Source: Bombardia bombarda (Eukaryota; Ascomycota; Sordariomycetes; Sordariales; Lasiosphaeriaceae). From it: 64,000 nt of DNA. A program made the translations under genes and the position numbers. Shown in pieces: positions 9,987 to 20,554 of this stretch. The DNA is taken from assembly GCA_030512295.1 (NCBI GenBank), contig JAULSR010000004.1:496001-560000 (forward strand). Reading direction: 5' to 3'. The stretch's first letter is position 1. Each line of letters starts with the position of its first letter. Below the pieces are notes generated by a model, which was given only the letters and a program-made list of their open reading frames with translations, ran no database searches and had not been told where the DNA came from.

Positions 9987-11264
9987 ATGATGCAGCAGCA
10001 GCAGCAGCAGCAACAAGTTGTTCAACAACAACCCCAACATCAACAACAACACCAGCAACAACACCAGCAACCCCACCCCAAGGGCACACCAGCCCGACGA
10101 CGCGCAAACCGGAATCATCCTCAGTATCCCGCTCACAAGACATATGCCTCAGAGAACGATATGCCCTCAGAACTTCCGTTCCCGATTGATCTAGCATCTC
10201 CGGGACCGTTCACGCCGCAGAAGTTTGCTGTCGGGGATAGTCCAGGACCGTCGTCCCAGCTGAACAGTGCTAAGTCGAGGCCTCAGCAACCTCGGTCAAC
10301 AAACAAGCCACGCCAAAAGCACGGTCCGACGTCTCCGGCCCCAGCCAAGCAAGGCCGCCATACGCCTCCGCAATCATCACTCCCCAAGGCAGTGACGGCG
10401 GCTGCTTTTGCCGGCGCAACCTTTCACGCCTCTCCGGCTCCATCGTCGCTTCCAATCCCCAGCTTCCTAGGCAAGGCGCTGGATTCGCCGAGTGTGAAAG
10501 ATTCTGATCGGGCGAGCCAGGAGCCGTCGCCTCCGGCCACGGACTCGGAAGCGCCCACCCCAAAACATCGCCTATCTACCTTGACCATCAACCGAGAGGA
10601 GTCTCCGTTAGACGTCTTCTTTCGCGCCGACCGGGCCGAAAAGGAAAGAGCCCGCAGAGCAAGTTCGGCCAACATATTCAATTCAGTGCCCCGCCCGTTC
10701 TCTCCCCCCAAGTATATCCAGCCACCCCAGGAACCGAGGACTGTTCCAAGTGGACTTGGTGCTTATCGTACGCGACAGCCGACTGCTCAGTCGCAACGAA
10801 ATTCAGCGAGCCATATCTCGTTTACTGAGCTTGACGGGAACCCTGGCAAACCTATGGGACCGGCGTTTTCTACTCCGTATCAAGATCGTATCCGTGCCGC
10901 CCGATCCAGTGAGAAGCAGGGCGAGACGGTGGAGAAGATGAACGTGCCTCAGCAACAGCAGGAAACCCCTGCAGACCGTAGTAGAAAGCTGATGGACTTC
11001 CTGTCTATTCCGAAACCCCAAACTACCCTTCAGGAAGCTGGCAACCAAAGACGAGTGGCTACGACATCGGCGAGCGGAGCTAGCGAACGGGCTGCTCCAG
11101 CTGCGCACAAATTGGCTGTGTCACCTAGCCCAGCGGCTAGGGCGGCTGCAAATCGCCCGGCAGAACTTCTTTCTATGGAGGATAGCCTCCGCCGAATGTT
11201 GAAGATTGATTCTGGTGGATTGAATCTCAGAACTGCTTCGCCAGCAGCATATCAAAGCTCCTAG
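9987..11264 (+). CDS. Edc1/PNRC-motif protein, candidate decapping enhancer
   Basis: Single exon, 425 aa, mostly disordered. It opens with a polyglutamine stretch (residues 3-28) mixed with His and Pro. Around residues 141-158 lies FAGATFHASPAPSSLPIPSF, which fits the proline-rich Edc1/PNRC2 motif ([YF]AGxxFxxSPxxxxLPxPxF). In Edc1 and PNRC2 that motif binds the Dcp1 EVH1 domain and activates Dcp2. Downstream are ESPLDVFFRADR near 206, a second short block RSRKLMDFLSIP near 332, and a C-terminal helix MEDSLRRMLKID at about 398-409. Role is inferred from the motif; no enzymatic domain is visible. If correct, the protein acts in cytoplasmic 5'-3' mRNA decay and P-bodies. Start: tandem ATG ATG; the first is taken. 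Confidence 0.75.
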   Translation: MMQQQQQQQQVVQQQPQHQQQHQQQHQQPHPKGTPARRRANRNHPQYPAHKTYASENDMPSELPFPIDLASPGPFTPQKFAVGDSPGPSSQLNSAKSRPQQPRSTNKPRQKHGPTSPAPAKQGRHTPPQSSLPKAVTAAAFAGATFHASPAPSSLPIPSFLGKALDSPSVKDSDRASQEPSPPATDSEAPTPKHRLSTLTINREESPLDVFFRADRAEKERARRASSANIFNSVPRPFSPPKYIQPPQEPRTVPSGLGAYRTRQPTAQSQRNSASHISFTELDGNPGKPMGPAFSTPYQDRIRAARSSEKQGETVEKMNVPQQQQETPADRSRKLMDFLSIPKPQTTLQEAGNQRRVATTSASGASERAAPAAHKLAVSPSPAARAAANRPAELLSMEDSLRRMLKIDSGGLNLRTASPAAYQSS

Positions 11265-12556
11265 ATTACCGACATCATGTTTGTCGTCTGAAGCTTGTAT
11301 CGGTACGGTGCGATATGTCGACATCTAGCTTCTCTTATCATTCGGGACACAGAGCTTTTTCCCTTCTTTCTTCGGTTTTCTTCACTTTTTTTCCTGGCGT
11401 TTGAGGCGATGGTTTGATTGCAGAGCTGGCTGGTTTAGCATCGAACAGGGACTCGGCAGACTCGTGCTGGGCACCGGATACGGCAAGACTCGGTTCTGGC
11501 GTTCTTAATAGCAGACATGACGACTCGCCATGTGACATGGCGTAGCGGACCTGTCGTGGATACCCCTAGACATTGCACATAGGAAAGGCTTTCTTTTTCG
11601 TCAGGGCGGGGGGGGACGGGCGCATTTTTATATGTTCTTCTTTACCTGCGATGATGATTTTGGGTCTATGTCATTTGCACATTTGGTATGAGTATGGTCC
11701 ATTTGACTGTCGCATTCAAGGCACTGGTTTTTGGTGATACACATTGCCGTTGGTTGGGAGTTGGGACTGGGAATGGAATCTGTTTGGCTCTGGAGCTGCT
11801 TTTTCTCCCACCTCTTAGTAGAGGGGCGGGGGCGAGATGATACCTATTTATCTACGACACGACGTTGTTGGGCTAGGGAGACATTTATTGTCATAGTCTC
11901 CTGTCACGATCGATGGACTTCATTATTCTCTGGGGGTTCAAAAGTCGGCGGCGGGAAGAAGGTCTTTCCCTCAACACGACACACTACAAAGGCGCACACA
12001 CACAACACACACACAAACATACAAAACAAACTTTTTTTGGGGGGACATATTATGTGGTTTCAGCGAATGCCAATCAGTCAGTACATAGTTTCGAATGTCA
12101 CGAACCACATATATCCCATTTTTGTGTTCTAGGCCCTCTGTAATGTGACTGTGAGTTGAGTTTTCAGGTTCGATATCATACATGGAGGATTAGCGATGAC
12201 TACTGCAAAAGTAAGTTAGGAATGCCGACTGCTGCTGAACATGCCTTTTCATGTATTGCAAACAAACAGATCAGTTCATTTCGCTGCGGTGCTGAGCAGA
12301 CGAATTAGCTGTTGGCTTGGCAACTGCGAGCACGCATAGAGTAAAGAGCGATGGACTGAGTGGCCCAAGCTTTGTTCAATACTAGGTAGGTTGGCTTTTA
12401 GTCACATGTTTTCGCGACAGCTTCGTACCCCAGCTTCCCTGTCACCAAACACCTCAACGGCCAACCACCAGATATGACAGAAAAGTGAATCATAAAGCAC
12501 AACAAATCGCAAAAAAAAAGACGCGACTTACCTGCTGGTTAGCCCAATCAGCCAGA
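11265..12556. other. intergenic region, 3' of Edc1-like gene and 5' of TDP1
   Basis: 1.3 kb. Contains the 3' UTR of the Edc1-like gene, an ACACAC-rich tract at about 11995-12020 followed by T8 and G6 runs, and the TDP1 promoter. A 66-codon minus-strand ORF at 11338-11538 has no recognisable product. Confidence 0.5.
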
Positions 12557-14750
12557 ATGGCAGACAGTCGGGCGTCAGATATAAACGGAGAAGAGGACGA
12601 GGACGAAGCACTGCGATTAGCCATCGCCCTCTCTCTCGGCCAGGACCCGACCGCCCCCCGATCGTCTGGTTCAGGCGCCAATGAAATCGACCTGACCCTG
12701 ATTGACGATGACGGCCATGACCATAGGAAGACCAATCCAACTGCATCTGCGGTCCCCAAGAGGCCTTCTGTCGTTGACCCAACCCAAACCCCCGCCCCCG
12801 CTCCTGCCCCACTATATGGCGGTCTCTCTGCCCTTGGCCTCGACAGGAAGAAGATGGAGGAAGAACGGCTCGCCAGACTTAACAAGCGCAAGGCGTCCTC
12901 CGACCTCGGGGCTGCTGAGATGAGACCTGCACAGCGACAAAAGGCATCATCGGCCACGGCACCACAGCCGCAACCAGCCAGGCCAGCTCCTCCCAAGCCC
13001 CTGCCGCAGAAAGAAGAAGAAGACGACGGCAGCGAGACAGCAAGCTCACGCGAGCCATCCGTCTCCGCTCCTAAACAACCGTCCCTCCCCTTCCTAAAAG
13101 GCGTCGTCAAAAAGACATGGGCCGCCGGCCAGCCGCGTCTCGGCGGCGACGACATCAAGATCGAAGAGGTGCTACAGAGGGACAAGCTGGAGCTCGCCGT
13201 GCTCAGCTCGTATCAGTGGGACGAGGAATGGCTGCTGTCCAAGATCGATCTCCCCCGCACCAAGGTCGTGCTGGTCGCGTTTGCCACGAGCGAGGCGCAG
13301 AAGAGCGAGATGAGGCTCAACGTCCCCAGGCAGTGCGCCGGCAGCCTGCGGTTCTGCTTCCCGCCGATGCACGGGCCGGCGGGCGCGATGCATTCGAAGC
13401 TGCAGCTGCTCAAGTATGATGGGTATCTGCGGGTGGTGGTCCCGACGGGGAATCTGGTGCCGTATGACTGGGGCGAGACGGGGGTGATGGAGAATATGGT
13501 GTTTGTTATTGATTTGCCCAAGAAGGTCGGGCAGCAGATGGGCGGTGGCGGTGATAATCAGCAGCTCACCCAGTTTGGTGAGGATCTGTGCCGCTTCCTC
13601 GGTGCGCAGGGCCTGGATGTGAACCTGATCGGCTCGTTGCGCAAGTACGATTGGACGGAGACAAGTCGCTATGCGTTTGTCCATTCCATCGCTGGGTCTC
13701 ACTTTTTGGCGACAGAGAATGGTGTTGCTGCTGCGACGGCGAGAACTACAGGTTATTGCGGGCTCGGTCGGGCGGTCAGTGCCCTGGGCCTAGGGATGGT
13801 GGGCTCAGAGGAGGGGACGATCGAGATGGACATTGTGTGTGCGTCGATTGGAGCCGTCAACGACTCCCTTCTACAGGCGCTGTACTACGCGTGCCAGGGC
13901 GATTCTGGTATGAAGGAGTATGAGATGAGGACAGCAACAGGAAAGGGCAAAGGCAAGGGCAAGGGCAAGGGCAACAGCAACAGTGCATCAACGCCAGCAG
14001 GTGATAACTCAGCTGCCGAGGCCGTGAAAAGGCACACTCGCGTATACTTTCCCTCTCTAGAGACGGTGACACAGTCTCGCGGTGGGAGAAATGGCGCGGG
14101 GACGATCTGCCTCCAGTCGAAATGGTACGAGGCGTCGACGTTTCCACGCGCGGTGCTGCGCGACTGCAAGTCAACAAGGAAGGGCCTGCTCATGCACAGC
14201 AAGGTGGTTTACGTCAGGCGACAAGAGTGCCGGCAGCAGGGCGAAGACAAGGCTCAAGCCCATCACGGGTTTGCATATGTTGGAAGTGCAAACCTGTCCG
14301 AGAGCGCGTGGTAAGTACTTCCAGAGTACCTCCTTCCCCTACAGAGTACCCACATTCAACCCATTTCCCCGTACCCTCTGCTTTATGGCGTCTGGGTGGC
14401 CCACTATCGCCGTAACGTTTCCGCTGAATAAAATAACATGGGCTGATCCTTGAACTTTGTTTTTTTGATGAACTAGGGGTCGTCTTGTGAAGGACCGAGC
14501 AACGGGCACGCCCAAAGTCACCTGTCGTAACTGGGAGTGCGGAGTTGTTGTTCCTGCTGCTGTTGTGGGGTTGTCGCCGTCGTCGAGTCGTGATGGAGCC
14601 TCGGTATCAGGCGGCGTGCAGAAGAAGGAATCTGATGGCGAAAGCTGGAATGTGTTTAGGGGTCGTGTGCCTGTCCCGATGGAGCTGCCTGGAGCGGTAT
14701 TATCGTCGCAAGGTGCGAAGAAGCCGTGGTTCTTTACTGAAGCTGGATGA
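12557..14750 (+). CDS. TDP1: tyrosyl-DNA phosphodiesterase 1
   Basis: Two exons, 12557-14310 and 14477-14750, with a 166-nt intron (GTAAGT..ACTAG); 675 aa. Tdp1 is a nuclear phospholipase-D-fold enzyme that removes trapped topoisomerase I peptides and other 3' blocks from DNA. Both catalytic HKN motifs are present: MHSKLQLL with PTGN about 20 residues on (H about residue 279), and LMHSKVVYV with GSANLSESAW at about 545-586. The second motif spans the splice junction at Trp. The first 180 residues are disordered but carry EDEALRLAIALSLGQ (about 14-28), a good ubiquitin-interacting motif. A (GK)n stretch near 464-475 interrupts the second half. The frame opens at 12485, but 12557 (MADSRASD) is the likelier start. 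Confidence 0.95.
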
Positions 14751-17700
14751 TTGCTTTGTGGCGTGGTGTTTGGGTACCTACCTGCTTGCTCGTCTGGAAG
14801 ATGTTTTGTCTGCATCTTTGGTAGGCGTAGATTAGTGGGTGGAGATAAGTCTGGTGATACCAAGCTGCCCAGGCATCTTCATCTTCTCTGCTGAGATCGT
14901 TGACTCACACGATACTTTGCTCTTTTGTTGCGGGAAAACGCGGCCATGAGAAGGAAGGGTGGCTAGGTGAGCAACGCAAATGAACAACGTGTCATCTACT
15001 AAACTAAGGTTTTTGACAGAAACGATATTATTCTCTTATCACAGAAGTGATGCGTCCGCGTATTTTTCTACATCGCCTCTGGTGGAGATGGTATTGAGTG
15101 GATGGGTGGGTTGCCTTTTGCAACGAACGGGATGTTATCTTGATCGCCCAAGAGAAAAAAAAAGGGGGGCAGATGACGGCTTGTGTAACCAAGACCAAGT
15201 ACAGGTACATGGATGTTGGGGCGTATCCCTTCTTCCCCCTTTTTTTTTTCACTTTTACTTTTTTTCTGACACAATATCGCAAACTTTACTTGCCTTGAAC
15301 CCTTGTAGTTCTTGCGGGAAGGAACTGACTTTTTGATGAGTTGAATTAAGTTGAACGCCAACAACGGTGTCGCGTTTCAATCGTTGCTACGTCTATTCGA
15401 TATTGGCTTTGTCTAATGGCATGGAAGCTTTCTCTTGCTCTCCACAATCGAGCTGCCAAAAGTGCAGAGTTTTGTCATGAAGGCATTTCTCGGGACAAAG
15501 TCCACCTACCTTGAACTCGGGAAAGTTAAAACTCGAGGTGGCAGAACACAGAATGTGCCCTTTCAACTCTTTTTTTACAAGGTGAACCTTGAATACCACA
15601 CACACAACGGCTCAGGTACAGCCGTTCCGAAACTCTCTGACCTTAATCGAGTTTGACATTCACACCGGCTACTATCGTCAGTGCCGCCTGTCAGCCACGC
15701 ATCCGTCACGCATCCGTCCGTCATGTAAGGCCGTTGAATGACTGGACGTGACGCGACCTTTAATTCTAAGCTTGATCGATGTGAAGGGATACTATTGGTT
15801 TGCTGATCGTGGGTTAGGGAATGGAAGTTACCTCCGCACACAATGCTTGTTCAAACTGTGTCGTCGGGGCATAAAGTGCTGTAAAGAAAGCAATATTTAT
15901 CGCACCAAGATGGGATTTCTTCTCCGAGTCACTGGCATTCACGGGACAATTTGTTAGATGGGCCAAGTAGATCCGACTGCCTCGGGGCTCAATCAAGTTC
16001 ATATGCAGCTTGACATCAAGCTCGGCAAAGGGCTTTCGGTGTGTCCAGCGTGGACCCAGCTGACCTCGTGTTTCGCTGCAGTTTGCAAGCCCCCTCAGGT
16101 GCAAAACAATGGGAGCCATGGATAGCACACGCAAGTAAGAAGTAAGTGCATCGGCCACTGTTTGGGAGAAGGGAATATGCGCGCACGTACGTGTACCTAC
16201 CTCAACTTCTCCCAAGCCATTGCCAGAAACACCCAGTTATGTTCGATGTCTAGTCTGGTTCTGGTGGATAGAATGATTGCGAATCGACCAATTCCTTGAA
16301 CTGGTCACATCTGCTTGGACATCCGAGCTCCCAGCCGGTGTCACGCCAGTCTTTTACGGCCCCAACTCCGCCTCCGTTGGACATTAGGGGGAAGCAGGCG
16401 GCGCCATCCATCCATCCATCCAGGCCAGCATGCATCTGGCCAGCATGCATCTGGCCAGCTCCAGCGCTCGCCCGTGCTAGCTTGTTCCTTGAGCGCTGGG
16501 TTGGATGGCGAGTACCTACCTTGCTTTCTAAGCAGCTGTTTACCAAGCTTGTCTTTGTGAGATACGAATACCTGGGCTCAGTCGCTACGCGAGTTAGTTG
16601 GTATTGGTATTCAATGACACTGTTCTTTTCCCAGCGCGCAACGACGGATTGCTTCGGCTGTGTGTGGTGAATCCACCGGCAACCAAGCGGCTGGCAATGG
16701 CGTCGGTGGTTTTGCTCCAGGCTGTACTGTGTGTGTATCGAAGACACGCACACTGGCTTGTTTCCGAGACTCGGCCCGCAAAGGAGTGGGTGTGGGTAGG
16801 TAGGTTGGTTGCTATGTGATGTGGGATCACCTCCTAGGTACCAGCCAGCGAAATAAAGAAGACGAAAGTTTGACCCATCCGTTTCTCGGCATGGGAAGGG
16901 AGCTGAAGGCACTCCTAACTGCCAATGCGTCCTTCTTGCTATGGGTTCTCACAATAGAACGAGCGCATTGATGCCTATTTGTCTTTATTTGTTTTGCATT
17001 TTCTCCCCAATGCCGTCTTCTCTCCTTCTTTTCGTACCTGTGATTGCTGACTTGGGAGCTGGCAACAGATAATGCTCACTGTTGGTAGGTACCAGACTCT
17101 GGGAGGCGTGTTTAGCGTGTTCGAAGTTCGAACATGTGAATAAGGTTTACACCATCAAGAGTGACCAGCCAGGCCAGCTATTGGTCCTCCTATGGGTGGG
17201 TGGAGAGCAACGGTGCGATGTGCATCCTGCTGGCTTGACCTACCTTACCTTAATTCCAAGTGGATCAAGTACCTACATACCCAAGGTAAGGTAGGTGCTT
17301 GGATGATGTACATCTCAGGCCCCTCCCTCCTTTGCGATAGCCAGTCGGCACAGCTGCCTGTAGGCCTAGACGGACATCAATTAAGCGGCCTGAGCAATAT
17401 ATGTGCTAGTATGCGTAGGGCTTAATCGATCTTGGAGAGAAAGAGAAAGGGGGGGGGGGAAGGATGTGGACTTGAGGTCAGGTCCATGTTGCTACAACAT
17501 CCATTGCATGACTGGCCCCCTTCCCGCCATACAGTAGCTGAGATTCGTCGTTAACTTGGTAACCCAGAACCCCGAGGCCGAGTCCTCAGTCGATACTCAA
17601 AGAATGTGGACCTCTACCTGACCTACCTCAGCTATCTCAGCTACCCCGATTCTCGATTCGCAAGTTTTGAGCAAAGAAAAGTCAATTGGTGTTGAGCCCA

Positions 17701-19049
17701 TGGCACCTGTTAGATTTACAAGGCGTGGGATGGCAAGCAAGCCACCTGAACCACCGTCTACGTGCTACTTGATGACCTCTTTCCATCTTTCTCTCCATCT
17801 GCAGTTTGCCACTGTGCATACATACACAGACGAGACTACCTTAGCTTAGCTTGGGGGCTCGCCCACCACCAGGACGCCGCCGTCTAGGAAGATCAAGTGG
17901 CCAGTGCCGAAGGCGACAGCGAGCGGTACCCTTCGACTCTTCGACCCCCGGAGCTAACACACAAACAAACATGGTGGCTCCCTGCAGCATTCTCCAAAGA
18001 TACGGCCGAGCTTGGCCCCTACCTATACGACGCACTTGCATCACTTGCATCACTGCAGTCGTTGTATGTCACGAGCATTTTGGCACCAGCGCAATAGGTA
18101 GGTACCTAGGTGATAATAACAATCCTTGTTCAAGAAGTACCTAGCTACCTACTTGGGTTTCCTCCCGCCTGTTCATGGGCCTGGCTTCCTCGACCGCCCC
18201 CTGGGCCCTAGGACCCTCGCAAAGAGAGATTCCATATGCACAGCCTCCATGATTTCGGCCTTTGTGCAAGCTTCTCCCCAAATAAGAAGCTGGCCGTCGC
18301 CGTTGGAGCTTGATAGCTATTTTTTTTTTGGGCTGTTCGCTTTCCTCTGGAGCTTGACAGGACATCCGCATCCATCACGTGGAAGAAAGTTTCCAACGAA
18401 GAAGTACCTTGACATGTAGGCAGGTGTGCATGCTCAAATGAGTTCGCTGTTGGCCGCTCTCCACACTCTGCATGGAGGCTTGACGCTTCTACCGTGGATG
18501 AACGACAGCAAAAACGCCAAAATATCCACGGATTGCTTCCTCATGTGCAGTTTTCCCAAATCACTACCGAGACATACCGCCCGTCCTACCAGGTATATAA
18601 TCTCTTCTCCTACATCCCCAATTTCGACTCGGATTCTGAAGAGTAGCAGTCCTTCCTTCCTCATCTGCTCCTGCCATTTCTCGCTATCTCTCATATATAA
18701 AACCTACCGCCCACCCACCCGCAACCTAAACAGTTAGCTTTCGAGTCCGTCGCTCCTGCATTATTGCAAACTTTCCTCTTGTTTGCTCCAGACCGTCAAA
18801 TCTTCCTGGCTTAAACACCCAACGACTTTCATCCTTGGAGCACCCCTTCCTTCCATCGTCTCAACCACACACCTTCTTGGAATAGACTCCCAAGCCTCGA
18901 AGCTTTGAGCCTTGTCGCATACGCTACCGCTTCCGTGTCAATAATTCATCCATCACCACGTCGGCGACGGGGCGACCCTGACGTCTTGCACGACAATCAC
19001 GTCGACCAGGAGAAAGCACTCGACTTCCTCGCCATCCATAGCTCGACAA
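14751..19049. promoter_or_regulatory. 4.3-kb gene-free region upstream of the WOPR gene
   Basis: No exon set with a recognisable product on either strand. Visible content: A9/G6 and T10 runs near 15150-15265, CCATC repeats followed by a duplicated 15-mer (GGCCAGCATGCATCT) near 16406-16450, many TACCTA/TAGGTA motifs (16195, 16515, 17085, 17270, 17625, 18095, 18140), and a G10 run at about 17450. A TATA box (ATATATAAAA) lies at 18693-18702. From there to the start codon the exonic leader of about 370 nt has no ATG, which fits a transcription start near 18725. Such long upstream regions are usual for WOPR master regulators. Confidence 0.55.
18693..18702 (+). promoter_or_regulatory. probable TATA box of the WOPR gene
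   Basis: ATATATAAAA, followed about 25-30 bp later by a pyrimidine-rich leader without any ATG until the CDS. A second TATATAA lies about 100 bp upstream, near 18593. Confidence 0.5.
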
Positions 19050-19105
19050 GTGCGTATTCTCCTTCCTGTTCTGCACATGTCGCCCGTTGCTAATCCTTTC
19101 TATAG
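19050..19105 (+). other. likely 5' UTR intron of the WOPR gene
   Basis: GTGCGT donor at 19050, GCTAATC branch-like site at about 19088, TATAG acceptor ending at 19105, 9 nt before the start codon. The only ATG of the leader (in CACATGTCG) is inside it, so splicing leaves an ATG-free leader. Confidence 0.55.
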
Positions 19106-19114
19106 AAGTCAGCC

Positions 19115-20554
19115 ATGGCGCTCAACAATGGTAACACGCAGCAATTAAGGCCTACATATTATGGCTACATAGACAACACATGGGATGCTCTGGTAGTTGT
19201 CGAGGCTGCCTTAGGGGGAGGCCTGACTCACATAGCGCGACGACCACACGATAGGGAGCGTGAGCATTTAATCCAAAGCGGAAGCGTATTCGTATACGAG
19301 GAAAATGCGTCAGGTATAAAGCGTTGGACCGACGGCCTCAACTGGAGCCCGAGCCGCATCCTCGGCAACTTCCTCATCTATCGTGAACTCGAGACTCCAT
19401 TCCCGCCAGGAGAGAAGAAGAAAGCGACCAAGAAGAACTTGAAAAGCAACAGCAGTCGGAACGGCGTATCCAAGGCAAGCAGTGACGGTGGACATCAACG
19501 GAGCGCGAGGGTCGCGGGTGCAATTGCCAACGCCGTCGGCTCACAAAGCCCACCCCCCAGCGAACAAGAGCGCCGTCTTGTCGGCTCCCTGGTCGACTCA
19601 TACCCCTTCAAGAAGGGGGGCTTGCTGAAGAAGACGATAAGCCTTAATAAAGGCAGCGTCACTCACCACGTCATCTGTTACTACTCTCTAGAAGATGTCA
19701 TGCACGACATGCTACTGACGCCGACCAGTGATCCTCGTCTCCGATCATGCATTCCGCGGCCTGAACTGTTCGAAAACCAGTCGTTCAGGGTCGCTCTTGA
19801 TCATGAGGGCCTCTTCGACGTGTCTCAGTCTCCTCAGTTCCTCCATCATCATGCACTGATGCAACACATGTATCAACCACAACCCAGCCCTGTAGCCGAC
19901 TGGCACCAGCCCCTCGCGACACATACACTCGCGACACATACAAATACACACTCACAGCACAACCATATCACGAGGTCGCTTTCTCTAGGACATGTGCCGA
20001 ATCAATTCCAGTCAGGAACTCAGTATCAGATGCCCCATCCCATACACCAAACCCACCAACTCCCACCACCGCAACACCAACTCCCGCCACCAAGTGTTAT
20101 GGTTGGCAGCAACCACTACCAAATGCAGCAACAGGCCTATTCATTGCCGGCGCCCGATGGAAATCAGAGGCGAGCGTCGACAGCCGCCTACGACCATCTG
20201 ACAGGCGTGGAGTATGGCAACATGCAACAATCACCACAGCACATGGCGCCATCGAGAGCCTCAAATGATGACAGCTTCACGGACATGGGCGGTTTCGTCC
20301 CTCAGAATGACTATCGCCCGCAACAGCAACCGCAGGAAGACAATGGGGGGTCGGTCTTGAAGTACGAGCCGCAGGCAGACGATAACTACGCGTCCGGATC
20401 CATGATGGACCAACAGACCCCAGACCACCAGATGGTGGGTGAAAGAGAAGAAGACAATTGGGATAACGGATATTCAGCAGCACAGTTTGCGGATAACCAA
20501 CCACCACCGCAACACTACCGGGGGCCTATTATGCAGCGGGACGAGTCGAGATGA
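19115..20554 (+). CDS. WOPR-domain transcription regulator (Gti1/Pac2 family, Sge1/Ryp1/Wor1 clade)
   Basis: Single coding exon, 479 aa. WOPR proteins are nuclear DNA-binding master regulators of morphology, conidiation and effector genes (Wor1, Ryp1, Sge1). WOPRa spans about residues 12-100: PTYYGYI start, RRPHDRER, SGSVFVYEENASGIKRWTDG, SPSRILGNFLIYRELE, PFPPGEKK. WOPRb spans about 160-235: YPFKKGGLLKKTISL, VTHHVICYYSLEDV, and then RPELFENQSFRV. The linker is Ser/Lys-rich. The C-terminal half is a Gln/His/Pro-rich tail (HQLPPPQHQLPPP repeats), usual for this clade. In the first helix, where relatives typically read LFEAC and HVPRRPHDRER, this protein reads VVEAA and HIARRPHDRER, so it is somewhat divergent. 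The Pac2/Gti1 subgroup is less likely because TYYGYI and ENASGIKRWTDG follow Sge1. Confidence 0.93.
   Translation: MALNNGNTQQLRPTYYGYIDNTWDALVVVEAALGGGLTHIARRPHDREREHLIQSGSVFVYEENASGIKRWTDGLNWSPSRILGNFLIYRELETPFPPGEKKKATKKNLKSNSSRNGVSKASSDGGHQRSARVAGAIANAVGSQSPPPSEQERRLVGSLVDSYPFKKGGLLKKTISLNKGSVTHHVICYYSLEDVMHDMLLTPTSDPRLRSCIPRPELFENQSFRVALDHEGLFDVSQSPQFLHHHALMQHMYQPQPSPVADWHQPLATHTLATHTNTHSQHNHITRSLSLGHVPNQFQSGTQYQMPHPIHQTHQLPPPQHQLPPPSVMVGSNHYQMQQQAYSLPAPDGNQRRASTAAYDHLTGVEYGNMQQSPQHMAPSRASNDDSFTDMGGFVPQNDYRPQQQPQEDNGGSVLKYEPQADDNYASGSMMDQQTPDHQMVGEREEDNWDNGYSAAQFADNQPPPQHYRGPIMQRDESR

Noticed and set aside
11338..11538. 66-codon minus-strand ORF in the 3' UTR of the Edc1-like gene
   Set aside because: Low-complexity Lys/Ser/Pro content from the TTC/TTT-rich 3' UTR; no ATG context or partner exon.
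12490..13702. Long minus-strand ORFs (231 and 176 codons) across TDP1 exon 1
   Set aside because: They mirror GC-rich TDP1 codons; no family similarity, and TDP1 motifs occupy the plus strand.
16250..16912. 220-codon minus-strand ORF in the WOPR upstream region
   Set aside because: Contains peptides made by tandem DNA repeats (QMHAGQMHAG) and no recognisable domain; TACCTA-rich DNA around it looks non-coding.
17115..17135. GTTCGAAGTTCGAAC as a palindromic site
   Set aside because: Not self-complementary over its full length; only short TTCGAA and GTTCGAAC cores, expected by chance.
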